The notes under the pieces are model-generated. The model was not told the DNA's origin, ran no database searches, and saw nothing but the letters and a program-made list of their open reading frames with translations. From positions 1-11,669 of the forward strand of contig JBDTRY010000109.1 of NCBI GenBank assembly GCA_039931435.1: a DNA stretch of 11,669 nucleotides, given 5' to 3'. Below, one piece after another: positions 1-5,939 of this stretch (its first letter is position 1; each line of letters starts with the position of its first letter). A program made the translations under genes and the position numbers. Origin of the DNA: JBDTRY01 sp039931435. GTDB lineage: Bacteria; Acidobacteriota; Thermoanaerobaculia; Gp7-AA8.

Positions 1-362
1 CCCAGTATCTGAACAATCATTCCAAGGTCCGGAAGGTCTACTACCCGGGGCTTCCTTCGCATCCTCAATATGAACTGGCCCGGGCGCAGATGAATGGTTT
101 CGGGTCGATGATTTCGTTCGAGCTGGGATCGCTGGAGAATGCCCGTAAGTTTCTCGACCGCGTAAAACTCTGCTCGCTGGCCGAGTCGTTGGGAGGCGTG
201 GAGACGCTGATTTCCCATCCGGAAACGATGACGCACGCCTCGGTTCCGATCGAGACACGGAAGCGTCTGGGGATTACGCCCGGCCTGGTGAGGATCTCAG
301 TCGGGATTGAAGACACCGAGGATCTCATCGCTGACCTGGAGAACGCGTTCGAAGGAATCTGA
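1..362 (+). CDS. Cystathionine gamma-synthase/lyase-type PLP enzyme, C-terminal part
   Basis: This is the last 119 codons of a Cys/Met-metabolism PLP-dependent enzyme, entering the window in frame at base 3 and ending at TGA 360-362. The visible part is the C-terminal substrate-binding domain; the PLP-binding lysine lies upstream, outside the window. Diagnostic stretches, numbered from the window edge, are VYYPGLPSHPQYELA (12-26), SLGGVETLISHPETMTHAS (62-80) and GLVRISVGIEDTEDLIADLE (94-113). In this family the SLGG serine and the arginine of VRISVG bind the substrate carboxylate. Enzymes of this fold make or break cystathionine, or sulfhydrylate or cleave homocysteine or methionine. The fragment does not separate MetB, MetC, cystathionine gamma-lyase or O-acylhomoserine sulfhydrylase, so no symbol is given. 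A 67-bp gap separates it from plsY, so co-transcription is possible but not shown. The family assignment is very secure. Confidence 0.93.
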   Translation, partial: QYLNNHSKVRKVYYPGLPSHPQYELARAQMNGFGSMISFELGSLENARKFLDRVKLCSLAESLGGVETLISHPETMTHASVPIETRKRLGITPGLVRISVGIEDTEDLIADLENAFEGI

Positions 363-429
363 AGCGGAGGGTGGTTCGACCGTTCCGACGAACGCCATCG
401 CGCGGCGCGACATAGAATAGCGCCCGACG

Positions 430-1092
430 ATGCTTTTTTTTCTTCCCGCGCTGCTCGTCCTTGGCGCTTACGCCATCGGCGCCATTCCCTTCAGCTTTCT
501 CGTTGTGCGGATGTTCAGTGGCGAAGACATTCGTGAATTCGGCAGTGGCAACGTGGGCGCCACCAATGTTCTGCGCAGCTTCGGTCGTGCCCCTGGCGCC
601 ATCGCTCTCGTCCTGGACGTGGCCAAGGGCTGGGGTGCGGTAAAGCTCGCCGGCTGGATTGTCAGCCGGCCGCAGTGGCCCTTCCCTCCTTTGCCTGCAA
701 ACGGAGCGATCTACACTCCGGCATTCTGGGTGGGACTTGCGGCTCTCTTCGCCGTCCTCGGACACATGCTTCCCGTCTGGCTCTGTTTTCGCGGAGGGAA
801 GGGCGTGGCTACCGCCGCCGGCGTTTATCTGGCGCTGGATCCCCTGTCGATCGCCATGGCTCTGGTGCTGTTTTTTCTGGTGATTGTTTTCTCGAGGTAC
901 GTTTCCCTGGCCTCAATCCTTGCCGCATGCGCCGTCCCTCCGCTCATGCGTTTCCTGACCCACCAGGGTTTCTGGTACGTAATGTTCAGTATCATCATCG
1001 CGCTGGCCGTCATCTTCAGGCACCGTCAGAACATCATTCGACTGGCGGCAGGCACCGAGCGCACGCTCGGAGAGTCGGAGAAAAGCGAGTGA
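430..1092 (+). CDS. plsY: Glycerol-3-phosphate acyltransferase PlsY
   Basis: This is a 220-aa polytopic inner-membrane enzyme that transfers an acyl group from acyl-phosphate to sn-glycerol-3-phosphate, making lysophosphatidic acid. All three conserved cytoplasmic loop motifs are visible. They are GSGNVGATN (38-46) continuing to LDVAKG (62-67), then GHMLPVWLCFRGGKGVAT (111-128), and finally HRQNIIRLAAGTE (198-210). Hydrophobic segments lie at about 2-28, 55-77, 98-116, 131-155 and 158-195. Length is normal for the family (about 200-220 aa). ATG 430 is chosen because family homology begins at once (AIGAIPFSFLV), although no good Shine-Dalgarno sequence precedes it. The reading frame ends at TGA 1090-1092, overlapping the GTG start of gpsA, so the two proteins are probably translated as a coupled pair. 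Confidence 0.97.
   Translation: MLFFLPALLVLGAYAIGAIPFSFLVVRMFSGEDIREFGSGNVGATNVLRSFGRAPGAIALVLDVAKGWGAVKLAGWIVSRPQWPFPPLPANGAIYTPAFWVGLAALFAVLGHMLPVWLCFRGGKGVATAAGVYLALDPLSIAMALVLFFLVIVFSRYVSLASILAACAVPPLMRFLTHQGFWYVMFSIIIALAVIFRHRQNIIRLAAGTERTLGESEKSE
1077..1080 (+). promoter_or_regulatory. Ribosome binding site deciding the gpsA GTG start
   Basis: GGAG lies 8 nt before GTG 1089, inside the last codons of plsY. The open frame of gpsA extends far upstream (to 675) as a shadow of plsY. This site, together with the Rossmann motif beginning at residue 4, fixes the true start at 1089. Confidence 0.75.
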
Positions 1093-2081
1093 AGGTTGCG
1101 ATTATTGGCGCCGGCGCTTTCGGATCCGCGCTGGCTGAGCTGGCCGCGAGGTGCGACAACGATGTCATGCTCTGGGCCCACGATTCACGGGTGGCCGAGG
1201 CCATCACGGAAACGAGAAGCAATCCTTTCTATCTTCCGTCCGCCCAGTTCAACGATCAGGTTCACATCACGAACTCGCTGGCCGCGGCCGCCTCCTTCAG
1301 CGAGACCGTGGTCATGGTCACGCCGAGCCATCACTTCCGTTCTGTTCTCTCTTCGATGCGGCAGTGGCTCGAGCGGCCGGTGAACATCATCTCGGCCACG
1401 AAAGGCATCGAGAACGATTCCCTGAAGCGGATGTCAGAGGTTGCTGCCGAGGTTCTCGGAGACCGTCTGAGAAAATTCGGATGTCTCTCCGGACCGACGT
1501 TCGCTCTGGAGGTATCGCGGGGCGATCCCACGGCTGCGGTTATCGCCAGCGCGGACGAGGAGTTCGCCGAAAAGGTTCAGACGGAGTTTTCATGCCGGAG
1601 CTTCCGTGCTTACCGTACCGATGATCTGGCCGGGGTGGAGGTGGCCGGATCGCTGAAGAACGTCATCGCTATTGCCGCGGGCGTGGTGGAGGGAATCGGT
1701 CTGGGAAACAACACCACCGCCGCACTGATCACGCGGGGACTGCATGAAATTCGAAAGCTGGGGATGGCCCTGGGAGGCAAGCCGGAGACGTTCGCCGGGC
1801 TGGCCGGAATGGGCGACCTCGTGCTGACATGCACGGGCTCTTTGTCGCGAAACCGCAGCGTGGGAATCGAGCTTGGGCAGGGGAAGAGTCTCGAACAGAT
1901 TCTCGCCGAGACCCGGCGCGTGGCTGAGGGCGTGAAGACGTGCCGGTCAGCGAAAGAGCTGGCGGAAAAGTTCGAGATCGACATGCCTATCACGCTGGAA
2001 ATGTTCCGGGTACTCTACGAACAGGAAAGCCCGCGGAATGCCATTCAACGTCTGATGACCCGCTCGCTTAAATCCGAGTAG
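1089..2081 (+). CDS. gpsA: NAD(P)-dependent glycerol-3-phosphate dehydrogenase GpsA
   Basis: This 330-aa cytosolic enzyme reduces dihydroxyacetone phosphate to sn-glycerol-3-phosphate, the substrate of the adjacent PlsY. The N-terminal Rossmann domain carries GAGAFG (7-12). ATKGIE (103-108) includes the conserved Lys105. The C-terminal helical domain has SLKNVIAIAAG (188-198) with catalytic Lys190, then NNTTAALITRG (207-217) and GMGDLVLTCTGSLSRNRSVG (240-259). Length equals the family norm. The start is GTG 1089, supported by GGAG at 1077-1080 and by overlap with the plsY stop codon. The open frame continues upstream to 675, but that part is plsY read out of frame. The TAG stop at 2079-2081 lies inside the 3' end of the opposing glycosyltransferase gene (overlap 2068-2081). 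I see no terminator between these convergent genes. Confidence 0.98.
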   Translation: MKVAIIGAGAFGSALAELAARCDNDVMLWAHDSRVAEAITETRSNPFYLPSAQFNDQVHITNSLAAAASFSETVVMVTPSHHFRSVLSSMRQWLERPVNIISATKGIENDSLKRMSEVAAEVLGDRLRKFGCLSGPTFALEVSRGDPTAAVIASADEEFAEKVQTEFSCRSFRAYRTDDLAGVEVAGSLKNVIAIAAGVVEGIGLGNNTTAALITRGLHEIRKLGMALGGKPETFAGLAGMGDLVLTCTGSLSRNRSVGIELGQGKSLEQILAETRRVAEGVKTCRSAKELAEKFEIDMPITLEMFRVLYEQESPRNAIQRLMTRSLKSE

Positions 2082-3462
2082 CCTGAGTCCGTCTCGTGAT
2101 CAGCTGGTGAGCCGCGGCGAATCCGATGGGGATCCCGTAGCAGACGAGGTAGATCCATCCTTTTCTCACCGCTGGTTCGTACAACAGATAGGACACGGAG
2201 CTGGCCACGGCGATCGCTATCCATAGGATCATCCGTTCCAGGAAGGCAAAGGGGAGAAGGGCCAGCCAGTACCAGGGATGAATTGCCGGGGAGCAGAGCA
2301 GCAGTGCCCCGATCGAATTTGCAATCGCAGAAGCTGTGGAGCTGGAAACACGCAACGCCAGCGCGATCAGGAAAATGCAGAAAACAGCAAGGCATACTCG
2401 CGTAATGAAGTCGGCGTAAAGGTGACGGTAAACGAACGGGGATATCGCTTCCAGCCCCAATGAGTCCTTGATGGAAGTCCAGAACATCTTTGCCCGGACG
2501 TCAAGGGCCAGTCCGGTGATGATCTTCAGAAACAGTGCGTAGATGGGCGAGTTGAAAATCCATCGAGTGGCGTAGTCACTCAGCCCCGGCATGAAGGGCC
2601 CGCTGAAGAGAAAAGGAAGAGCAGTAATCAGGAGGGCAGCGCAGAACGTGAACAGGAAACGCAACGGCCTTGTCGCTCGCGCCAGAAAGCCGGGAAGCGC
2701 CACGACCGGAATGACCTTCACCGAGCTGGCCAATGCCAGGAGAAGGGCCGCTGAGTTCTCGGATGTTTTCATCCCCTGCCACGCCGCGACGAGAAGGCAT
2801 GCGGCGGCGATCTCGATGTGGGCGCTCCAGAAGCCTTCGAAAATGACGAGCGGGCAAAGTGCATACCAGCACGCCGGCCTGACACCGCCGTTCTTCCAGA
2901 GAAGCCGAACGGTCAGCAGGTCCGCGCCGAGCAGAAGAAGCCTCCAGACAGTCAGTCCACCACCGGTCCAGGCCACGAAGAGGAAGAGGATCTGAGCGGC
3001 CGGCGGATAGATGCTGCGGATTTCCGGATGATTGATCTTCTGATGCCACGGTTGATGAAGGAACTGCAGGGACGGATCCGAGGGTGGGAGTGCGTAGGGA
3101 TTGATACCGTTCGCAGCGACGTGGCCATCCCAGAGGTAACGGTAGACGTCGCCGGAGAGTTGCGGGACGAAGAAAAGCGGAAGAATACGGAGTGCGGCGA
3201 CGATGATCAGCAGTGACGGCAGAGGCAGTCGTCGTGGGGCTCGCCGGGCGGCGGCGATCCAGAGAGCGGTCGCCACCGTATACCCGGCGAGGTATTCTGC
3301 AACTGTGCTCCTCGATGCCAGCGCGATCGTCAGGATCAGAGCCCCGAAAAGTAGAGTGACCGTGATCAGGAACCAGCCGAAGCCATGATCAGTCCCCTCG
3401 ATCTGACCCTCGTCAGCGTCTACTACCTTGTCTTGACACTTCTTGCCGTCTACGGGCTCCAT
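2068..3462 (-). CDS. GT-C/DUF2029-type integral membrane glycosyltransferase
   Basis: This is a multi-spanning membrane protein of the polyprenyl-phosphate-sugar-dependent (GT-C) type, with roughly ten or more hydrophobic segments. Numbered from the longest frame (GTG at 3507, 479 aa), the first three hydrophobic helices are about 46-66, 68-88 and 97-115. They are followed by the diagnostic extracytoplasmic loop SGDVYRYLWDGHV (118-130) and GINPYALPPSDP (134-145). Asp120 is the likely catalytic acidic residue by family analogy. Further family landmarks are YPPAAQILF (167-175), SAHIEIAAACLLV (228-240), SSVKVIPVVALPG (261-273) and SPAIHPWYWLALLPF (406-420). Such enzymes add mannose or another hexose from a lipid carrier to glycolipids or polymers outside the membrane; the substrate is unknown. 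The start is uncertain. ATG 3462 has GGAG only 3 nt upstream, ATG 3471 and GTG 3507 are also possible, and all overlap the divergent gene that begins at 3385. The first in-frame GTG below 3385 (3276) would delete helix 1 and break the topology. Confidence 0.85.
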   Translation of the reverse strand: MEPVDGKKCQDKVVDADEGQIEGTDHGFGWFLITVTLLFGALILTIALASRSTVAEYLAGYTVATALWIAAARRAPRRLPLPSLLIIVAALRILPLFFVPQLSGDVYRYLWDGHVAANGINPYALPPSDPSLQFLHQPWHQKINHPEIRSIYPPAAQILFLFVAWTGGGLTVWRLLLLGADLLTVRLLWKNGGVRPACWYALCPLVIFEGFWSAHIEIAAACLLVAAWQGMKTSENSAALLLALASSVKVIPVVALPGFLARATRPLRFLFTFCAALLITALPFLFSGPFMPGLSDYATRWIFNSPIYALFLKIITGLALDVRAKMFWTSIKDSLGLEAISPFVYRHLYADFITRVCLAVFCIFLIALALRVSSSTASAIANSIGALLLCSPAIHPWYWLALLPFAFLERMILWIAIAVASSVSYLLYEPAVRKGWIYLVCYGIPIGFAAAHQLITRRTQATRI

Positions 3463-4926
3463 CGGCTCCATCTTGTCAGATTGCTCGCCCGAATGGACCG
3501 GGCGCACTCCGCCGCGACGCCGCGTTCCAATCTGGAGTCATGGCCATCCGTGACGATTCAGCTTCCCGTCTACAACGAGCCGAACGTCGTCTCCCGACTC
3601 CTGGAAGCGGCTGCGAACCTGCACTACCCGGGCGCTCTCGATATTCAGCTGCTGGACGATTCCACGGATGAAACCACGGCCATAGCCGTGGTGAAAATCG
3701 ACGAGCTTCGACGGCGTGGTATCCGGGTATCCCACGTACGCCGCCAGAATCGTGAAGGCTTCAAGGCCGGGGCCCTGGCGGCGGGGATGAGTCTCAATGA
3801 GAGTGAGCTGTTCCTGATCTTCGACGCCGACTTTGTCCCTTCGTCCTCACTTCTGATGGATCTGGTTCCCCGCTTTGCCGACGCCGGCGTGGGGATGGTT
3901 CAGGCCCGATGGGCACACCTGAATCGCCATACGTCGTTGCTCACCCGGGTCCAGAGCATCTATCTCGACGCCCACTTTGCAGTTGAATCGGCAGCGCGGT
4001 TCCGAGGCGGCCGTTTCTTCAACTTCAACGGAACGGCTGGTATGTGGCGCCGCAGGGCGATCGAAGATGCCGGGGGCTGGTCGGCATCGACGCTCACGGA
4101 AGATCTCGATCTCTCCTATCGCGCGCAACTGGCGGGATGGAGATTCGAGTTTCTGGCCGACGTGACAGTGCCGTCAGAGCTGCCGGCGAGTTTGAGTGGG
4201 TTTCAGGATCAGCAGCACCGCTGGGCCAAAGGGTCCATTCAGACCGCCCGAAAAATTCTCCCGCAACTTTTCAAGCGCAATCTGACCGGCGAGGTCAGAA
4301 CCGAATCGTTCTTTCATCTGACCAACAACTGCTCCTACCTGCTGACACTGGTCCTGGCACTGCTCTTCGTTCCCGCTGTTCTCATCCGCGAAAAATATGG
4401 ACTGTCCTGGACCTTTGCCGCGGATGCCACGCTCTTTTTCTGTTCCACGGTGTCCGTGCTGCGGTTCTATATCGAGGGTCAGCGGAGGGTGGGGAACGGA
4501 ACGCCATCCTTCGCCACGATGCTCCCGGTGATTCCTCTGGGCATCGGTATTTCGGTTCGAAATACGGCGGCCGTTCTGGAAGGGCTCACACAACGGGGCG
4601 GCTTCTTTCAGCGCACCCCGAAAAGTGGCAGTGCCCTTCGGGCCAGACTGGAAAAAGCGCCCCGGATCCCATGGACGGAACTGATGCTGGCCGGGTACTT
4701 CGCGGTGTCAGTCTGCGTGTTCGTAAGCACCGGAAATCTCCTCCCTGTTCCCTTCCTGTTACTCTTCTTCTCCGGGTTCGCCGCCGTCTCCGCGCTCGGA
4801 ATGTCTGAATGGAGCGCTTCTGAAACTCGGAGCTTCCCCGGAATCATTGCCCAGCTTCGGAGACTGTTCCCGCCTGCCGCCGATGAGTCGCTGACGACGA
4901 GAGCACCGTCGCTCGGCCAGCAGTAA
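3385..4926 (+). CDS. Family 2 processive glycosyltransferase, cellulose synthase/CslA-like
   Basis: This 513-aa membrane-anchored glycosyltransferase has a cytosolic GT-A domain between an N-terminal helix (about 7-33) and C-terminal membrane helices (about 316-335, 345-362, 375-395, 431-475). All four catalytic signatures of processive beta-glycan synthases are present: LLDDSTDET (89-97), LIFDADFVPS (144-153), FNGTAGMWRR (214-223) with TEDLDLSYRAQLAGWRFEF (238-256), and QQHRWAKGS (276-284). FNGTAG plus ED-DL and QQHRW is shared with bacterial and plant CslA-type enzymes that make beta-mannan or glucomannan from GDP-sugars, and with bacterial glucan synthases. The donor cannot be assigned from these motifs. 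No PilZ domain is present, unlike BcsA, so c-di-GMP control through that domain is unlikely. ATG 3385 keeps the N-terminal helix complete; CAGGAA (3367-3372) is a distant candidate SD. The neighbouring opposite-strand GT-C enzyme suggests a shared glycan pathway. Confidence 0.92.
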   Translation: MISPLDLTLVSVYYLVLTLLAVYGLHRLHLVRLLARMDRAHSAATPRSNLESWPSVTIQLPVYNEPNVVSRLLEAAANLHYPGALDIQLLDDSTDETTAIAVVKIDELRRRGIRVSHVRRQNREGFKAGALAAGMSLNESELFLIFDADFVPSSSLLMDLVPRFADAGVGMVQARWAHLNRHTSLLTRVQSIYLDAHFAVESAARFRGGRFFNFNGTAGMWRRRAIEDAGGWSASTLTEDLDLSYRAQLAGWRFEFLADVTVPSELPASLSGFQDQQHRWAKGSIQTARKILPQLFKRNLTGEVRTESFFHLTNNCSYLLTLVLALLFVPAVLIREKYGLSWTFAADATLFFCSTVSVLRFYIEGQRRVGNGTPSFATMLPVIPLGIGISVRNTAAVLEGLTQRGGFFQRTPKSGSALRARLEKAPRIPWTELMLAGYFAVSVCVFVSTGNLLPVPFLLLFFSGFAAVSALGMSEWSASETRSFPGIIAQLRRLFPPAADESLTTRAPSLGQQ

Positions 4927-5026
4927 TCGTCAATTCCGTCAGAGACTTGCCTGGCATCTTCTGTGGAATGCCGATTGCAGTTTCTGCCGGCGAATCAAAC
5001 CAGTGTGATGCGGTGTGGAGGCAACG

Positions 5027-5152
5027 ATGCGCACGCCGATGGGGAATCTGGCGGCGTTCCGGCTGGGCCCGAAAGTCGCACCAACCGGCGCGAGACGGAT
5101 GGAATTCAGGGCCATTTCCGCTCCGGCGACTCTGTTTTCGAGGATCTTATGA
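5027..5152 (+). CDS. Possible 41-aa small protein (unrecognised)
   Basis: This short ORF begins with ATG 5027, preceded at a 5-nt spacing by GGAGG (5017-5021), the strongest Shine-Dalgarno match I found in the window. It ends at TGA 5150-5152. The peptide starts MRTPMGNLAAFRLG and continues to a C-terminal LFSRIL. It is basic, proline- and alanine-containing, and has no membrane segment or recognisable domain. About 72% of its codons end in G or C (29 of 40 after the Met, counted by hand), in keeping with the neighbouring genes. A 6-codon ORF starts at ATG 5149, overlapping the stop as ATGA. The sORF lies 100 bp after the glycosyltransferase gene and 57 bp before a terminator stem, so it could be the last cistron of that transcript, a leader peptide or chance. 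Competing frames on both strands lower confidence. Confidence 0.35.
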   Translation: MRTPMGNLAAFRLGPKVAPTGARRMEFRAISAPATLFSRIL

Positions 5153-5166
5153 TGAGCCGGCGCTCC

Positions 5167-5197
5167 TGAATCGGGGAGGGAGTCGTTTCCCGATTCA
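5167..5197 (+). other. Stable RNA hairpin upstream of the terminator
   Basis: TGAATCGGG (5167-5175) is perfectly complementary to CCCGATTCA (5189-5197). The stem can be extended inward by three pairs including two G-U pairs, leaving a 7-nt loop (5179-5185). It is followed after 12 nt by the terminator stem. Two tandem hairpins at a 3' end are common in small RNAs and in mRNA 3' ends. It has no T-tract of its own, so it is not itself a classic terminator. Confidence 0.6.
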
Positions 5198-5209
5198 CAT
5201 ACAATGAGA

Positions 5210-5236
5210 AACCCCACGAACGTGGGGTTCTTTTTT
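5210..5236 (+). terminator. Rho-independent terminator
   Basis: AACCCCACG (5210-5218) pairs perfectly with CGTGGGGTT (5221-5229), in practice an 8-bp stem with a GAAC tetraloop. It is followed by C and then six T residues (5231-5236). The T-tract lies only on the right, so it terminates + strand transcripts coming from the family-2 glycosyltransferase gene or from a small transcript within the gap. It also insulates the downstream DedA gene. Confidence 0.88.
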
Positions 5237-5304
5237 GGGGCCGGAAAGACCCGGGAACAGCGGGACGATCCGGTTGAACGCAAACTTGCATTACTCGACC
5301 GTGC

Positions 5305-5877
5305 ATGTCCCCCGAAACCTTACTCGAGCAATATGGCTATTACGCAGTCTTCCTCGGGACTTTCCTGGAGGGCGAGACGATCCTCGTTCTGGCCGGTTTT
5401 CTGGCGGAACGGCGGTACCTTCACCTTCCCACCGTGATTCTGGTTGCATTCGCAGGTGCATTCAGCGGTCACGTGTTCTGGTTCTGGGTAGGGCGGACGA
5501 AGGGGCTGCAGACACTCAAGCGCTTTCCGAAGGTTGAGCGTCATTTTGCCAAGGGAATCCGCCTGTTCGAACGCTATGGCGCGCCCACCATATTCATCTC
5601 CCAGTATCTCTACGGGCTGCGTATCAGTTGCGCCATCATCGTGGGCATCTCCAAGATATCCACATTCAAGTTTCTTCTCTATCAGGGCATCAGTTGCATC
5701 ACCTGGGCGGCGCTGATCGGCACGCTCGGCTACTACTTCGGCGAGGCAGTGGAAACGGTCCTCGGAAAAGCCGCACACGTCGAGCGGTACGGTCTGATGA
5801 TTCTGCTGCTCGTCGCCTTCGGAATGTGGCTCTATCACCGGCAGAAACAGAAAGAGGACAGCGAGATCGAGTCCTGA
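5305..5877 (+). CDS. DedA family membrane protein, YohD-like
   Basis: This 190-aa inner-membrane protein belongs to the DedA/VTT (SNARE-associated) family. Members are proton-dependent lipid flippases or transporters, including recyclers of undecaprenyl phosphate and phosphatidylethanolamine. Visible family features are EQYGYYAVFLGTFLEGET (8-25) with the conserved acidic residues at 22 and 24, GHVFWFWVGRTKG (55-67) with the conserved Gly-Arg, YGAPTIFISQYLYGLR (91-106) ending in the conserved Arg106, and a C-terminal helix (about 162-177) before a charged tail. The N-terminal QYGY/EGET pattern and the YGLR ending match E. coli YohD better than YqjA or DedA, from memory. ATG 5305 lines up with the YohD start, though no SD precedes it. 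The gene sits after a terminator, so it needs its own promoter, which I cannot place convincingly. Substrate is unknown. Confidence 0.92.
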   Translation: MSPETLLEQYGYYAVFLGTFLEGETILVLAGFLAERRYLHLPTVILVAFAGAFSGHVFWFWVGRTKGLQTLKRFPKVERHFAKGIRLFERYGAPTIFISQYLYGLRISCAIIVGISKISTFKFLLYQGISCITWAALIGTLGYYFGEAVETVLGKAAHVERYGLMILLLVAFGMWLYHRQKQKEDSEIES

Positions 5878-5890
5878 AGGCCGTACCTCG

Positions 5891-5922
5891 GTGCCGGGCC
5901 GGAGCGGCGCCGGCCTCCGCAC
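5891..5922. terminator. GC-rich hairpin between convergent genes (possible bidirectional terminator)
   Basis: In the 62-bp gap between the convergent DedA and ppdK genes, GGCCGG (5897-5902) pairs with CCGGCC (5910-5915). An outer GTGC (5891-5894) pairs with GCAC (5919-5922). No T-tract follows on either strand, so this could only act as a weak or factor-assisted terminator. Confidence 0.35.
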
Positions 5923-5939
5923 AGGTTGCCGCTACCCTG

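Larger units (their letters stand above)
4927..5304. other. 378-bp intergenic region with sORF, hairpin and terminator
   Basis: This is the only sizeable gap in an otherwise tightly packed window. It holds, in order, a weak GGCAT/ATGCC inverted repeat just after the glycosyltransferase stop (4953-4972), a possible 41-codon ORF with a strong SD (5027-5152), a stable hairpin (5167-5197) and a rho-independent terminator (5210-5236). About 70 bp of leader to the DedA gene then follows, with no convincing promoter or SD. Several overlapping frames on both strands are open across 4940-5200, so the coding potential is ambiguous. I do not recognise any riboswitch or known small RNA class here. Confidence 0.6.

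Noticed and set aside
374..393. GTTCG/CGAAC inverted repeat between the PLP enzyme gene and plsY as a terminator
   Set aside because: The stem is only 5 bp and has no T-tract. It is too weak to claim termination, so co-transcription with plsY stays open.
675..1088. Upstream extension of the gpsA frame to a 468-codon protein
   Set aside because: This part is plsY read in another frame, low-complexity Arg/Ser/His-rich. The Rossmann motif and an SD place the start at GTG 1089.
4939..5283. 114-codon - strand ORF across the 4927-5304 gap
   Set aside because: It runs through the terminator stem, has no good SD and no recognisable domain. It is most likely a chance open frame, though it keeps the coding status of the gap uncertain.
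5274..5304. TTGAAC as a -35 element for the DedA gene
   Set aside because: No acceptable -10 hexamer lies 16-18 bp downstream before the start codon, so I do not report a promoter.
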